From contig JAZFYD010000239.1 in assembly GCA_036443405.1 (NCBI GenBank), forward strand, positions 1 to 9,281: a stretch of 9,281 nucleotides of DNA. The letters are read 5' to 3'. Both the position numbers and the translations under genes were made by a program. Numbering within the stretch: the first letter of the stretch is position 1; each line of letters opens with the position of its first letter. Origin of the DNA: JAZFYD01 sp036443405. Its GTDB lineage: Bacteria; Planctomycetota; PLA2. Below the pieces are notes generated by a model. The model ran no database searches. It was not told where the DNA came from and worked only from the letters and a program-made list of their open reading frames with translations. Positions 1 to 6,878 of this stretch are shown piece after piece.

Positions 1-314
1 AGCGCCTGGGGCTGCGGCACATGTCGCGGTCCGAGTTCATGGTGTCACCGACCGGGGAGTTTCGGTTTCTGGAGATCAATACGATCCCCGGGCTTACGGC
101 GACCTCGCTGTTTCCCATCGCGGCGGCCCGGGCCGGCCTCGATTTCACGGCGCTTTTGGGCCGTCTGATCGAGCTGGCGGATGTTGCCGGCCCAACGCGC
201 GACCGCGTTGGAAGCGATGTTGTTGGCCCAACGTGTGACCGCGTTGACGATGATGTTGGCCCAACGCGTGACCGCGTTGGAGCTTCCACCGAACCGGTTC
301 CTGGGCCACAATAA
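1..314 (+). CDS. ddl: D-alanine--D-alanine ligase, C-terminal fragment (5' end outside window)
   Basis: Ddl joins two D-alanines using ATP in the cytoplasm to make the dipeptide that ends the peptidoglycan stem. The first complete codon is at 3. The visible part is the end of the ATP-grasp domain: an R-S-E-F-M-V strand, then F-L-E-I-N-T-I-P-G-L-T, then T-S-L-F-P. In this family the Glu and Asn of E-I-N bind Mg2+, and the Ser-Leu pair lies near the second D-Ala site. The family normally ends shortly after the helix seen here as L-L-G-R-L-I-E-L-A. This protein instead runs on for about 45 residues, most of them encoded by three copies of a palindromic repeat (positions 180-281) that read V-G-P-T-R-D-R-V-like. 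That tail is probably non-catalytic. The stop is TAA at 312-314, five bases before the cupin gene. The family assignment is firm; whether the missing N-terminal part is normal cannot be seen. Confidence 0.9.
   Translation, partial: RLGLRHMSRSEFMVSPTGEFRFLEINTIPGLTATSLFPIAAARAGLDFTALLGRLIELADVAGPTRDRVGSDVVGPTCDRVDDDVGPTRDRVGASTEPVPGPQ
180..281 (+). repeat. Three tandem palindromic repeats inside the 3' end of ddl
   Basis: Three copies of a unit beginning GATGTT start at 180, 216 and 252, a period of 36 bp; the third copy has an internal 3-bp deletion. Each contains an inverted repeat, CCAACGCG - 4 nt - CGCGTTGG. The arms are perfect at 192-211 and 261-280 and imperfect at 228-247. Copies 2 and 3 also contain TTGGCCCAA, so arms of neighbouring units can pair with each other as alternatives. 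Period and deletion are both multiples of three, so the ligase frame stays open. The array could be an inserted REP-like palindromic element tolerated as a protein tail, or an RNA structure between ddl and the cupin gene. The repeat itself is seen directly; any function is inference. Confidence 0.88.
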
Positions 315-319
315 CGGCC

Positions 320-682
320 ATGGAACGAATCGTGCCGAAGGTCTGGGGCGAAGAGCACTGGATCGTCAATCGCGACGAGTATTGCGGCAAGAAGCTCATC
401 CTGAAAAAGGGCCTGCGCTGCTCCTTGCACATGCATCCGATCAAGGACGAGACGTTTCATCTGGAGAGCGGCGCCGTGTTGCTCGAGCTTTCCGGCGAAA
501 AACACCGGATGAAGCCCGGCGACACGATCCACATCCCCACGGGCGAGTGGCATCGGTTCAGCGGAATCGAAGAGAGCGTCATTCTGGAGTTCTCGACACG
601 CCACCGCGACGAGGACGTCGAACGGCGCGAGGATTCGGGGCCGATTCCGCCCGACGTGCTCAGCGAGCTGCAGTCGGACTGA
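320..682 (+). CDS. Small cupin, mannose-6-phosphate isomerase C-terminal-like
   Basis: This 120-residue single-domain cupin resembles the C-terminal domain of type II phosphomannose isomerases. It begins with a V-W-G-E-E-H-W stretch (8-14) typical of that group. Cupin motif 1 is at about 31-51, with probable metal ligands His37, His39 and Glu44. Motif 2 is at about 67-82 (G-D-T-I-H-I-P-T-G-E-W-H) with the fourth ligand His78. All four expected ligands are present, so it is probably a functional metal-binding sugar-phosphate isomerase or epimerase, or a sugar-binding sensor. The exact substrate is not readable. No signal peptide is visible, so it should be cytoplasmic. The ATG at 320 is chosen because it directly precedes the conserved N-terminal strand and has no in-frame alternative upstream. 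I see no clear Shine-Dalgarno sequence, so translation may depend on ribosomes finishing ddl five bases earlier. Confidence 0.85.
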   Translation: MERIVPKVWGEEHWIVNRDEYCGKKLILKKGLRCSLHMHPIKDETFHLESGAVLLELSGEKHRMKPGDTIHIPTGEWHRFSGIEESVILEFSTRHRDEDVERREDSGPIPPDVLSELQSD

Positions 683-791
683 GTCCGGCGCGCATCGCGG
701 CGTTCGCGGCGGCACCGACGATGTCACGGTTCGGTCAGCACAAAGAAAAAGTCGGTCGGCCACGAACGCGGCTTAGGTCTGCAACTGCACT

Positions 792-797
792 TAGAAT
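792..797 (+). promoter_or_regulatory. Possible -10 box for the exporter operon
   Basis: TAGAAT lies 12 bases before the ATG at 810, which would place the transcription start about 4-8 bases before the start codon. No good -35 hexamer is visible about 17 bases upstream. No Shine-Dalgarno sequence precedes this ATG, although the two GTG-started genes downstream have strong ones. The arrangement fits a near-leaderless mRNA, but it is weak evidence from one hexamer. The rest of the 683-809 gap shows nothing recognisable. Confidence 0.25.
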
Positions 798-809
798 CGC
801 GCCTTCGAC

Positions 810-2654
810 ATGGCGCTCAGAATCGAGCACGTCACGCAGCGCTTCGGCAAGAGCGAAGCGCTGACCGACATCTCCCTGCACATCCGTGACGGGGACTGCT
901 ACGGCCTCATCGGTCACAACGGTGCGGGCAAGACGACGGCGATGCGAGTTGCGCTCGGGCTGTTGCGCCCGACGAAGGGGCGCGTGATCGTCGACGGGTT
1001 CGACGCCGCGCAACATCCGGCGGAGGCCCGCGCGCGCATGGGCGCGTTGGTGGAGACACCCGGTTTTCACGCTCACCTGGATGGGCATGCGAACCTCGAG
1101 CTGCTGGCGCGGCTCGCAGGCGCGTCACGCAAGGAAGCAAGGGAGGACGCAGCGCGCGTGTTCGGGTTGGTCGGTCTGTCCGATGCGCAAAAACCCGTAC
1201 GCGCGTACTCGATGGGCATGCGCCAGCGCCTTGGCGTCGCGCAGGCGCTTCTAGGGCGTCCGCGCTATTTGCTGCTGGACGAACCGACCAACGGTTTCGA
1301 CCCCGACGGCGTGGCGGAGATGCGTGACCTGTTCACGCGCCTCCGTGAGCAGGAGGGCACGACGCTCCTGATCTCAAGCCACCATCTGCAGGAGTTGTCG
1401 GAAGTCTGCAACCGCGTCGCCCTGATCCGCAAGGGCCGCATGGTCATCGAGGAAGAGTTGGCGACCTTGCTCGGGACCACCGGTAATCGTTATCTGCTGC
1501 GTGCGGGGCCCGCGGCTGGCGCCGCGTTGGCAGACATCGGCGTCTCGGTGGTCGCCTCGAGAGATGACTCACTCGTCGTCGATCTCGGGGACCGGGCGCC
1601 GCAGGAGATCCTGCGCAACCTGATCCAACGTGGGGTCGAAGTGCATTCGTTCGCGCCACCGCCGATTTCCCTGGAGGAGATCTATCTCGAAACGGTGTCT
1701 TCGGCGGGGAGCGCACACGTCGCCCCCGACTCGCCTGCTGAGCAACCTCGCGCCGTCGACAAACGGCTCGCGCCAGGCGGTGGGTGGTGGCGCATGGCGA
1801 GGTACGAATGGCGCCGTTGGACGAGCCGCGCAGCGCTCCCGTTGATGTTCGCTGTGCCCTGCATCCACGCTGCGGCAGCGGTCTGGGTTCGGTCTCGACA
1901 GCTGGCTCAGGACCAAGCGAAGATCGCGCGCGGCGAGTTGGCAAGCGCGACCGACGTCACCGCGTTCGAGGGCGTCGCGCACGCGCTGCTGGCCGGCCTT
2001 CCGTACCTACCGTTTCTGATCCTCGGGCTCGCGAGCCAGTCCATTGCCGGCGAATCGTCCACGGGGACGTTGCGCAACGTCCTCTTGCGCCCTCTGACTC
2101 GCTTGCAGGTGCTTGCGGGTAAGACGTTCGCACTCGTTGTCGCTGCTCTCTTGGCATACGCCGCAGTGCTGGGCACGGCGATCGCCGCGTCGGCCATTGC
2201 TTTCGATTTCCGATCCCTCGTCGAAATCCTCCCGAACGGCAATACGTGGATGCTCGTACCCTCCGAAGAGATGTGGCCCGAGTTTTGCGCTGCGATCGCG
2301 TCCCCCGTGCTTCCGCTGCTCGCATACGTCGCCATCGGTCTGCTCGCCGGCTCTTTCGGCCGTCGCGGGACCACCGGCTTGGTTGTCGCGCTTGCGCTGG
2401 GTTTGATCCTCGATCTAGGACGGGGTCCGTTGCGCGAGATGGGAATCGAAGGCTGGTCACCCGCGGCTCTGACGCCGACGATTTTGGGCGCGCTAGGGGA
2501 AACCTCGCGAATCGACACCTACCGCACCATCGCGACCGGTGCGAACGACGCCGTGTGGGAGTTCGCGGATGTCGCCACCGTGGCACCGCTGTCCGTCGTG
2601 GCGGTCACGTTGCTGTTGACGGCGTTGCTCTTTCGCAGGAGGTATGTGCCGTGA
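810..2654 (+). CDS. ABC exporter: ATPase fused to ABC-2-type permease
   Basis: This 614-residue half-transporter should work as an inner-membrane homodimer that uses ATP to export an unknown substrate. The N-terminal ATPase is complete: Walker A G-H-N-G-A-G-K-T (35-42), signature Y-S-M-G-M-R-Q-R (133-140), Walker B and catalytic Glu in L-L-L-D-E-P (154-159), D-loop near 164, switch His191. The Q-loop position has Glu82 (G-A-L-V-E-T-P), as in the BcrA/NatA-like drug and ion exporters. A linker around 285-328 leads to the permease, which begins M-A-R-Y-E-W-R-R-W at 329. Its hydrophobic segments are near 337-357, 396-414, 438-463, 493-516, 520-536 and 588-608, six in all. The E-S-S-T-G-T-L-R-N motif and following R-P-L-T-R between segments 2 and 3 are typical of ABC-2 permeases. 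The two parts are usually separate genes; here the frame is continuous. It is the first gene of a five-gene operon and overlaps the next by 4 bp. Confidence 0.93.
   Translation: MALRIEHVTQRFGKSEALTDISLHIRDGDCYGLIGHNGAGKTTAMRVALGLLRPTKGRVIVDGFDAAQHPAEARARMGALVETPGFHAHLDGHANLELLARLAGASRKEAREDAARVFGLVGLSDAQKPVRAYSMGMRQRLGVAQALLGRPRYLLLDEPTNGFDPDGVAEMRDLFTRLREQEGTTLLISSHHLQELSEVCNRVALIRKGRMVIEEELATLLGTTGNRYLLRAGPAAGAALADIGVSVVASRDDSLVVDLGDRAPQEILRNLIQRGVEVHSFAPPPISLEEIYLETVSSAGSAHVAPDSPAEQPRAVDKRLAPGGGWWRMARYEWRRWTSRAALPLMFAVPCIHAAAAVWVRSRQLAQDQAKIARGELASATDVTAFEGVAHALLAGLPYLPFLILGLASQSIAGESSTGTLRNVLLRPLTRLQVLAGKTFALVVAALLAYAAVLGTAIAASAIAFDFRSLVEILPNGNTWMLVPSEEMWPEFCAAIASPVLPLLAYVAIGLLAGSFGRRGTTGLVVALALGLILDLGRGPLREMGIEGWSPAALTPTILGALGETSRIDTYRTIATGANDAVWEFADVATVAPLSVVAVTLLLTALLFRRRYVP
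2637..2642 (+). promoter_or_regulatory. Shine-Dalgarno AGGAGG fixing the GTG start at 2651
   Basis: AGGAGG sits 8 bases before GTG 2651, inside the last codons of the exporter gene. It selects this GTG, which opens a lipoprotein signal peptide, over the much longer open frame upstream. It also beats the ATG at 2644, which is in another frame and only 1 base away. Confidence 0.8.
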
Positions 2655-3646
2655 GAACACGATTCCTTTTGGGTTTGCTGGCGCTTCCGGCGCTCGGCCT
2701 CGGTTGCTCCAAGCTCGACGGCAAGCTCGCCGACACCAAGCCGCCGCTTTACGACATGGAGGAACCGCTCGCGCTGCACGGGGAGCCCGAGGACGAGGAC
2801 GCGCGCCGCGTGCTGCCGCTTGGCGGGTTCACGGGCATCTACGCCGGCGAGTCCCGCGAGTCGCTGGATGAGATGGACGCGGGCGACGGGGGGCTGCAGG
2901 TCGTTCGTGTGGTCGAAAACTCGCCGGGTGCGGCGGCCGGCGTCGTGCGCGGCGATCTGCTGCTGGAAGTGACGCGAGACGGCAAGACGACCGAACTCCG
3001 CTGGGTCAGTGAGTGGCGCGAGTTGGAGCTTCAGACCGAACCCGGGACGCGGGTGCAGGTTCTCCTGGATCGCGCGGGCGTCGAAAAGAGCGTCGTCATC
3101 GAGATGGACGCGCGTCTGCAGCCGCCGGCGCGCCACGAGATCGAGCGCTTTCGCGACGAGGAGCACGTCGGTGTCGTCGTCCGAACCGCAACCGAAGCGG
3201 AAGCGCGTTCTGTCGGATTGGGGGCGGGCGCCGGCGCGGTGATCGTCGGGCTGACACGCTCCAGTCCGTGGCGGCGCGCAGGTTTGCGCTTCGGGGATCT
3301 CATCTTCGAAGTGGATGGAACAGAGATCGCGCATCCGTCGGTTCTGCTCGACGCGATTCGCAACGCCGAGAATGCAGCCAGCTTGAAGCTCCGCGTCCGC
3401 CGCGGCACCGAAGACCTCGAATTCAGCGTCGCGGTTTCCAGGCGGGCGAAAGAGGTCAAGCAGATCTCGATCCCGATTCTGTTCAGCTACAAACGGGACG
3501 GCGGTTTCAAGACCACGAGCGTCTTACTCGGCGCCTATCGATCGAAACGAACACCGGCGGCCTACGAGCACCGGTTGCTGTGGATCTTCCGTTGGCGCGG
3601 CGGCGACGCCGACAAACTCGTCGAGGTCAAGGAGCCCAGCGAGTGA
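2651..3646 (+). CDS. Lipoprotein with two PDZ domains
   Basis: This 331-residue exported lipoprotein has a short positive N-terminus, a Leu/Ala-rich core and a lipobox-like L-G-L-G-C with Cys19 as the lipidation site. An acidic linker follows (about 48-80). PDZ domain 1 covers about 80-155, with E-N-S-P-G-A-A-A-G and the R-G-D-L-L-L-E strand. PDZ domain 2 covers about 172-262, with S-S-P-W-R-R-A-G-L-R-F-G-D-L-I-F-E-V-D-G. PDZ domains bind C-termini or internal peptide ends. No serine protease or other catalytic domain is present, so this is an adaptor or scaffold rather than a DegP-like protease. The last 60 residues (about 270-331) form a strand-rich, Arg- and aromatic-rich region I do not recognise. 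The GTG start overlaps the exporter stop (GTGA), implying translational coupling. Subcellular side (inner or outer membrane) is not decided; the residue after Cys19 is Ser, not Asp. Confidence 0.88.
   Translation: MRTRFLLGLLALPALGLGCSKLDGKLADTKPPLYDMEEPLALHGEPEDEDARRVLPLGGFTGIYAGESRESLDEMDAGDGGLQVVRVVENSPGAAAGVVRGDLLLEVTRDGKTTELRWVSEWRELELQTEPGTRVQVLLDRAGVEKSVVIEMDARLQPPARHEIERFRDEEHVGVVVRTATEAEARSVGLGAGAGAVIVGLTRSSPWRRAGLRFGDLIFEVDGTEIAHPSVLLDAIRNAENAASLKLRVRRGTEDLEFSVAVSRRAKEVKQISIPILFSYKRDGGFKTTSVLLGAYRSKRTPAAYEHRLLWIFRWRGGDADKLVEVKEPSE
3629..3634 (+). promoter_or_regulatory. Shine-Dalgarno AAGGAG fixing the GTG start at 3643
   Basis: AAGGAG lies 8 bases before GTG 3643 and inside the end of the PDZ gene. 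It supports starting the first propeller gene at this GTG, where a signal peptide begins. The same frame is open far upstream but runs there through the PDZ gene and has no meaning. Confidence 0.78.
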
Positions 3647-5211
3647 ACCATCGCGCGCCGTGGTTTGTGTGTTTGCTCGCGTTCCTGACGCCGATGCCCG
3701 TGGCCGTCGCGCGTGAGTTCGGCGAGGTTTCGTTGCTGCAGACGCCGGAGGGCGCCGAGTGGAAGGACGTGATCTACGCGGACGTCGACGGCGACGGCCG
3801 GCGGGACCTCGTCTTGTCCGCGTGGTCGAAGGCCGGGCGCTCGATTCGTGTGCATTTGCAGCAACCCGAGATGCCGCGCTTCCGTTCGAAACCGGACCAT
3901 CTGCTGGAACCGGTCTGGAAGGACACGGTGGCGTTTGCCGTCGCCGACGTGCACGAGGCGCCCGGAAGCGAAGTGGTCCTGTTCAACGCCTCCGGTGCGT
4001 GGGCGTGGCGTCCGGGCGCGCCGGAAAAAGAGCGCCCGCGCAAGCTGTTCGAGGCCGCACTGCTGTGGCAGATCCCGGAATCGCGCGACGTCATCGCGTG
4101 GCAGGAGGGCACCCGGGACGTCGATGGCGACGGTCTCCCGGACTTCGTGATCCCCGAGCCGGGCCAGTACCGCATCGTGCTCCAGGATCGCTCCGGAAAA
4201 ACGCCGGCCTTCAAGGATGCGGGCCTGTGTCGTGTCAGAGATGTTCGCGTGCAGAAGCTGCGCTCGACGGACGTGAGAAAACGTGCGCGACAGGAGCGCG
4301 ATCGCTTCGCGATCAAGATCTCGATGGGGTCCGACCCGCTCGGACCGCTGCTCTCCATCACCGACTCGGTCCCGGCGCCGCAGTGGGCCGACTTCGACGG
4401 AGACGGCGATTTGGATCTGCTCGTGGCGACCGAGCGGCACCTGTTGGTGTGGCTCCAGGACAAAAAGCGCATCGGTCCGGCCCCGTCGTTCCGCATGGCG
4501 CTGCCCGTGGTCGCGGATCGCGAACGCCGCCTCGACGTGTCCTACAGCGCGCACGTGCTCGATCTGAACGGCGACAAGCGCACCGACTGCGTGATCTTCT
4601 CGGGCGACAAGCGCTCCGAGAAGATCCGAACGCAGGTGCAGTTTTTTCTGAACGGCGGGCGCGGAACCTCCGAGAAGATTCCGCTGTTCGGAAAGGAGCA
4701 GTTCCCGCAACAGCTTCTCGTGCTCACGGGCCTGACCGGGGATCCGCACTTCACGGACGTGAACGGCGACGGCACACCCGATCTGGTCGTCGGCAAGATG
4801 CGGCCGGACATGCTCGACAAACTCCGCGGATCCGGCGGGGACCGGATCCGCGCGGAGCTCATCGTGTTTCTGAACAAAGGCGGCCGGTTCAGCAAACGGC
4901 CCGATCTGCTGTATCGCACCGCGGTTCAGGCGACGGCGTTGCGGCTCGGCCGACGCGTCATTCAGTCGCGGTTCTTCGCCGATCTGAGCGGCGACGGAAT
5001 CCGCGAACTCCTGGTCCGCAACGAAGAGAAGTCGCTCAAGGTCCTCTACAGCCGCCGCCGCGGCGATTCGTGGACCGTGCTGGAGGAACCGCTCTGGTCC
5101 CAACGAGTCGACAAACGCGCGCGTGTGATCGTGCCGACCCCGACGCCCACGGAGAAAAAGGACATCTTGATCCTCGAGAGCTATCAACTCCTGCACGTGA
5201 GGTTTCGATGA
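3643..5211 (+). CDS. Secreted FG-GAP/VCBS-type beta-propeller protein, first copy
   Basis: This 522-residue exported protein starts at GTG, with a signal peptide of about 23 residues ending A-V-A before R-E-F-G. The mature part carries repeated Asp-rich loops of the D-x-D-x-D-G-x-x-D type. They fall at about 47-55, 159-167, 250-258, 307-315, 372-380 and 447-455, plus a degenerate one near 102. Each loop is followed by a hydrophobic strand such as D-L-V-L or D-L-L-V. Seven repeats about 55-90 residues apart match a seven-bladed integrin-alpha-like propeller, in which these loops bind Ca2+. Such proteins mediate surface adhesion or protein binding; no catalytic domain is visible. There is no membrane segment after the signal peptide and no recognisable C-terminal sorting signal, so it should be periplasmic or extracellular. 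The start overlaps the PDZ stop by 4 bp, and the stop overlaps the next start as ATGA. The partner or ligand is unknown. Confidence 0.9.
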   Translation: MNHRAPWFVCLLAFLTPMPVAVAREFGEVSLLQTPEGAEWKDVIYADVDGDGRRDLVLSAWSKAGRSIRVHLQQPEMPRFRSKPDHLLEPVWKDTVAFAVADVHEAPGSEVVLFNASGAWAWRPGAPEKERPRKLFEAALLWQIPESRDVIAWQEGTRDVDGDGLPDFVIPEPGQYRIVLQDRSGKTPAFKDAGLCRVRDVRVQKLRSTDVRKRARQERDRFAIKISMGSDPLGPLLSITDSVPAPQWADFDGDGDLDLLVATERHLLVWLQDKKRIGPAPSFRMALPVVADRERRLDVSYSAHVLDLNGDKRTDCVIFSGDKRSEKIRTQVQFFLNGGRGTSEKIPLFGKEQFPQQLLVLTGLTGDPHFTDVNGDGTPDLVVGKMRPDMLDKLRGSGGDRIRAELIVFLNKGGRFSKRPDLLYRTAVQATALRLGRRVIQSRFFADLSGDGIRELLVRNEEKSLKVLYSRRRGDSWTVLEEPLWSQRVDKRARVIVPTPTPTEKKDILILESYQLLHVRFR

Positions 5212-6878
5212 GAGCGGTCGTTCTCCTCGCTCTCCTGGCCGCCGTCGCGCGCGGAGACTCCCTCAAGAGAATACAGACGCTGAAGTCGCCGTTTGCGTTG
5301 GCGTCCATGCGCGCGCAGGACTTGGACGGTGACGGCGCGGTCGAACTCATATGGGTGGGCCGGCGCGGCGAGTTGCGCACCCTCGCGTGGTCCGAGGCGC
5401 GCGGTCGATTTGCGGCGCCGGTCGGGTCTTCGGTGTTGCCGCACCCGACGCACACGCTTTTATCCCTCGCGGACTTAGAAGGCGATAAGGAACTGGAACT
5501 CGTCGCTCTCACGCCGAGCGGGACGTTTGTCTACTCCCGCCTGGCCGACGGGGCGTTTGAGACGAAGGGCCGCCGCGCGGCGCGCCGCGCGAGACTCCGG
5601 CTGCGGACCAATCACCCCCGATTCGCCGACATCACGCAGGATCTAAATGGCGACGATCGGGCGGATCTCATCGTTCCGTTGGACCACGCATGCGAGATGT
5701 GGCTGAACGGTGGGGCGCCGGGGGCTGACGGGAACGCCGGCGGATCGCAGCTCCGCCGCATCGGGACGATCGCGGTCGATGTGGAACGGTGGCGCCGGAT
5801 GCGCTCCGAGGTGTTGTCGGACCGGCTCACGGATTCGTTCAGCATTCCGCAACTCCGCACGGCGGACGTGAACGGGGACGGACGCGCGGACCTGATCGTG
5901 AAACACTCGCGCACGCGCTCCTGGCACATGCAGAGAGAGGACGGCACGATCCCGGCGGAGCCCGACGTGTTTCTGGATCTGCGGATCTTTCGCGACACGA
6001 GTCCGGAGGCTGTGTTGCGTCCGGGCCGCATCCTCGCAGGCAGCAACCGCGCCCGTTTTCAGGAGCGCGACCTCGACGGCGACAAGATCCCCGACTACAT
6101 CATCGCCCACCGCCGGAAGGTCTGGGTGTTTCACGGGGACAAGAATCGGCCGCAGTTCAGCGATCCGAGCACGATCCTCAAGGTCTCCGACGAACTGAGC
6201 GGGATGATCGCCGTCAACCTCGACAACGACGAGTTGCCTGACCTGCTGCTGTTCAAGGTGCAGATCCCCTCGGTGAGCAGCCTGGTGCTGGGCGCCCTCA
6301 GGTCCTGGAACGTGCAGATTCGCGTGTTGGGTTACGCCAACGACGGTGGCCGGAAGTTCGAGCGTGCGCCCAAGTGGCGAAACGACCTCACGGTGGAGCT
6401 GCCGCCGTTGCTCAAGCTGATTCGCCAGCGTGCGGAACTGTTGAAGCGATTCGAGAACGTGACGCGCCAGTTCGGCAAGCAGCGGGTCGCCAACGTGCTC
6501 GGGAATCAATCGAACGAGGTCCTGAGCCGCAACGAGGTGCACAACCGGATCGATGTCTGGCGTTCCTCGAAGGACGGCGGCGAGTCCATCGATCTGGAAG
6601 CCATGATGCGCGAGATCTTCTTCGAGGACAAAAACACGCGCTGGGACATCGACCGCTTTTTCAACTTCATGTCGAGCATGGCGAACCGCGAGGCGATGCG
6701 CCTGACGGGCGGCCGCGACCCGGATCTCAGCGTGCCTCTCCGGGATCCGTCGCGTTTCACGTTTGTCGATTGGAAGCTCGCGGATTTCGACGGAGACGGT
6801 CGCGATGAGATACTCGTCGAGTACGAATCCCGGACCAGGCAGGACGGAGTCATCTTCGATGTCATCCGAGCCGAATGA
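5208..6878 (+). CDS. Secreted FG-GAP/VCBS-type propeller protein with helical insertion, second copy
   Basis: This 556-residue exported protein is related in design to the gene before it. A signal peptide (M-R-A-V-V-L-L-A-L-L-A-A-V-A) ends near residue 16. Calcium-type loops lie at about 38-46, 89-97, 145-153, 220-228, 288-296, 337-345 (weaker: N-L-D-N-D-E-L-P-D) and 526-534, giving seven in total. The first six are 49-75 residues apart. The gap before the seventh is about 190 residues and holds a charged region predicted by eye to be helical (about 400-510). That region looks like a separate domain inserted between the last two blades. The last loop closes the chain near the C-terminus, as expected if the ring is completed by the final blade. 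The ATG at 5208 is supported by GAGG five bases upstream and by the signal peptide; it overlaps the previous stop as ATGA. Probably a periplasmic or surface binding protein; ligand unknown. Confidence 0.9.
   Translation: MRAVVLLALLAAVARGDSLKRIQTLKSPFALASMRAQDLDGDGAVELIWVGRRGELRTLAWSEARGRFAAPVGSSVLPHPTHTLLSLADLEGDKELELVALTPSGTFVYSRLADGAFETKGRRAARRARLRLRTNHPRFADITQDLNGDDRADLIVPLDHACEMWLNGGAPGADGNAGGSQLRRIGTIAVDVERWRRMRSEVLSDRLTDSFSIPQLRTADVNGDGRADLIVKHSRTRSWHMQREDGTIPAEPDVFLDLRIFRDTSPEAVLRPGRILAGSNRARFQERDLDGDKIPDYIIAHRRKVWVFHGDKNRPQFSDPSTILKVSDELSGMIAVNLDNDELPDLLLFKVQIPSVSSLVLGALRSWNVQIRVLGYANDGGRKFERAPKWRNDLTVELPPLLKLIRQRAELLKRFENVTRQFGKQRVANVLGNQSNEVLSRNEVHNRIDVWRSSKDGGESIDLEAMMREIFFEDKNTRWDIDRFFNFMSSMANREAMRLTGGRDPDLSVPLRDPSRFTFVDWKLADFDGDGRDEILVEYESRTRQDGVIFDVIRAE

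Noticed and set aside
180..281. Short repeat array considered as a CRISPR
   Set aside because: Only three units, with spacers of about 13-16 bases that are themselves part of the repeat; the frame stays open and there is no cas gene.
181..864. Plus-strand open frame of 227 codons across ddl, the cupin and the gap
   Set aside because: Arg/Ala-rich shadow with no domain; the cupin in another frame has all four metal ligands.
2246..2650. Upstream extension of the PDZ lipoprotein frame to 466 residues
   Set aside because: It overlaps the permease domain of the exporter. AGGAGG and a lipoprotein signal peptide place the start at GTG 2651.
3562..5196. Long minus-strand open frame of 544 codons opposite the first propeller gene
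   Set aside because: It mirrors the codon bias of a GC-rich gene. The plus strand has a signal peptide, Shine-Dalgarno sequence and repeated calcium loops; the minus product shows no domain.
3759..5207. Upstream extension of the second propeller frame, giving an apparent 1039-residue protein
   Set aside because: This part lies out of frame within the first propeller gene and is Arg-rich shadow sequence. The real start is the ATG at 5208 with signal peptide and GAGG.
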